Part shown: in pieces, positions 5,227-5,811 of the stretch
How positions within the stretch are numbered: position 1 is the stretch's first letter
How the letters are laid out: every line of letters begins with the position of its first letter
DNA from: Nitrospirota bacterium
Lineage (GTDB): Bacteria; Nitrospirota; Thermodesulfovibrionia; Thermodesulfovibrionales; Magnetobacteriaceae
DNA length: 5,811 nucleotides
Assembly: GCA_015233485.1 (NCBI GenBank)
Contig: JADFXO010000256.1
Location: forward strand, 1 to 5,811
Direction: 5' to 3'
Notes under the pieces: generated by a model
Told to the model about the DNA's origin: nothing
The model's database searches: none
What the model saw: the letters and a program-made list of their open reading frames with translations, nothing else
Program-made: the position numbers and the translations under genes

Positions 5227-5811
5227 TTAATGCACCCTGATTACCTGAGCCCCGCCAGGAAAACCATCGGCGGACGATATATTATCCGGATGCCCGTAGG
5301 GAATGGTGGAGGGATTTTCTCTGAGGTAAAAAATGACATAATAGTAACCAGGTTGACGAGCGGTAAAAGCAATGGTGAAGGCTCCGCTTTCTAAGTCGTA
5401 GGAATTACCCTCATGAGCGAATTCCCAGGGGGGAAGCGAAACGGCATTGGCCGATCCCCGGTCGGCGTAAAGATGGGGTTGTGCTTTTGGGTCCGGCGGT
5501 AGAACAAGGACAGCGTCGAAAGTTATTGCAGCCATGTACATGCCATATTGGTTAGGTGAAAGAACTCGCCCTGTAAAGAGAACCCGTGTTCCCAGAGCAA
5601 CGCTTTTATCTGCGGGCCCATAGATGGCCATATATTTATCGACATACTCCTCGCAATAGGTAAATCTGCGTCCAACGACGGCTAAGCCAATACCCACCTG
5701 GTTGTGTCTCATGTCGAGGATGTTTTTTCGATGGCTGTCGTTTGGTGCAATTTCAGCCATAAACAGATCGTGTCCTTTTGTTGCCATTTCAAGTATTGTG
5801 CTGTCGTTATG
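5227..5811 (-). CDS. CAP/SCP-domain protein, C-terminal 194 residues (cut by right edge)
   Basis: C-terminal part of a secreted-type CAP (CRISP/antigen 5/PR-1) domain protein. The frame is open to base 5811, so the ATG at 5787 is internal to the gene and not its start. The signal peptide and first half of the domain would be off the window. Visible CAP features: the helix with MATKGHDLFMAE and its conserved His and Glu, the HRKNIL motif, and VGIGLAVVGRRFTYCEEYVDKY, matching the family's vGiG...f.q.f segment. A beta-rich C-terminal domain follows, with LGTRVLFTGRV, LPPWEF and GYYYVIFYL. The role of such bacterial CAP proteins is mostly unknown. Codon composition is much GC-richer than in the left half of the window, fitting host chromosome beyond the insertion. 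The CAP family call is firm, but full length and localisation cannot be judged. Confidence 0.82.
   Translation of the reverse strand, partial: HNDSTILEMATKGHDLFMAEIAPNDSHRKNILDMRHNQVGIGLAVVGRRFTYCEEYVDKYMAIYGPADKSVALGTRVLFTGRVLSPNQYGMYMAAITFDAVLVLPPDPKAQPHLYADRGSANAVSLPPWEFAHEGNSYDLESGAFTIAFTARQPGYYYVIFYLRENPSTIPYGHPDNISSADGFPGGAQVIRVH

Noticed and set aside
1..5811. CRISPR array, rRNA genes or insertion sequence ends
   Set aside because: No regularly spaced repeats, rRNA signatures or transposase with terminal inverted repeats were found; the only mobile-element enzyme is the tyrosine recombinase.

Overview
The window looks like the integrase-proximal end of an integrative element (a prophage-like or genomic-island module) in a bacterium. 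It is joined on the right to sequence of different base composition. The integrase, the CI-type repressor and the CAP-domain protein resemble proteins I associate with Deltaproteobacteria/Desulfobacterota, but that taxonomic guess is weak. By eye the left 2.4 kb is AT-rich (one sampled 60-base line, 661-720, is about 32% GC). The CAP gene at the right edge is much richer (line 5401-5460 is 60% GC), so the window is a mosaic.

Layout, left to right. (1) 1-436: a broken SET-domain protein lysine methyltransferase gene, entering from the left edge, with an in-frame TAA and a frameshift in a run of eight G. (2) 439-1245: an intact, unrecognised 268-aa protein directly behind it. (3) 1313-1873: a four-helix membrane protein of unknown function. 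(4) 1942-2382: a second, intact, small SET-domain protein with a post-SET zinc cluster but without the usual SET tyrosine. (5) On the minus strand, 2526-3221, another four-helix membrane protein, downstream of (6) a CI-like helix-turn-helix repressor at 3288-3653. (7) 3654-3853: a compact divergent control region with two direct-repeat operators 45 bp apart, one good promoter facing each way, and overlapping micro-ORFs. (8) 3854-4929: a 36-aa ORF overlapping by ATGA a tyrosine recombinase that carries all the core catalytic residues. (9) 5001-5040: the 5' half of a tRNA-Leu(CAA) gene on the minus strand, cut off exactly at the anticodon loop, the likely attachment-site junction. (10) 5227-5811: the C-terminal part of a CAP/SCP-domain protein on the minus strand, running off the right edge.

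How the parts probably work together (inference): the repressor binds the paired operators, shuts off the rightward integrase promoter and tunes its own leftward promoter. The membrane protein behind it would be made in the quiescent integrated state, as prophage conversion or exclusion genes are. The integrase recombines at the tRNA-Leu anticodon loop. The left part is cargo: two different SET-domain methyltransferase genes within 2.4 kb, interleaved with two proteins I cannot assign. That cargo is the most unusual part of the window. Its substrate and purpose cannot be read from the sequence.
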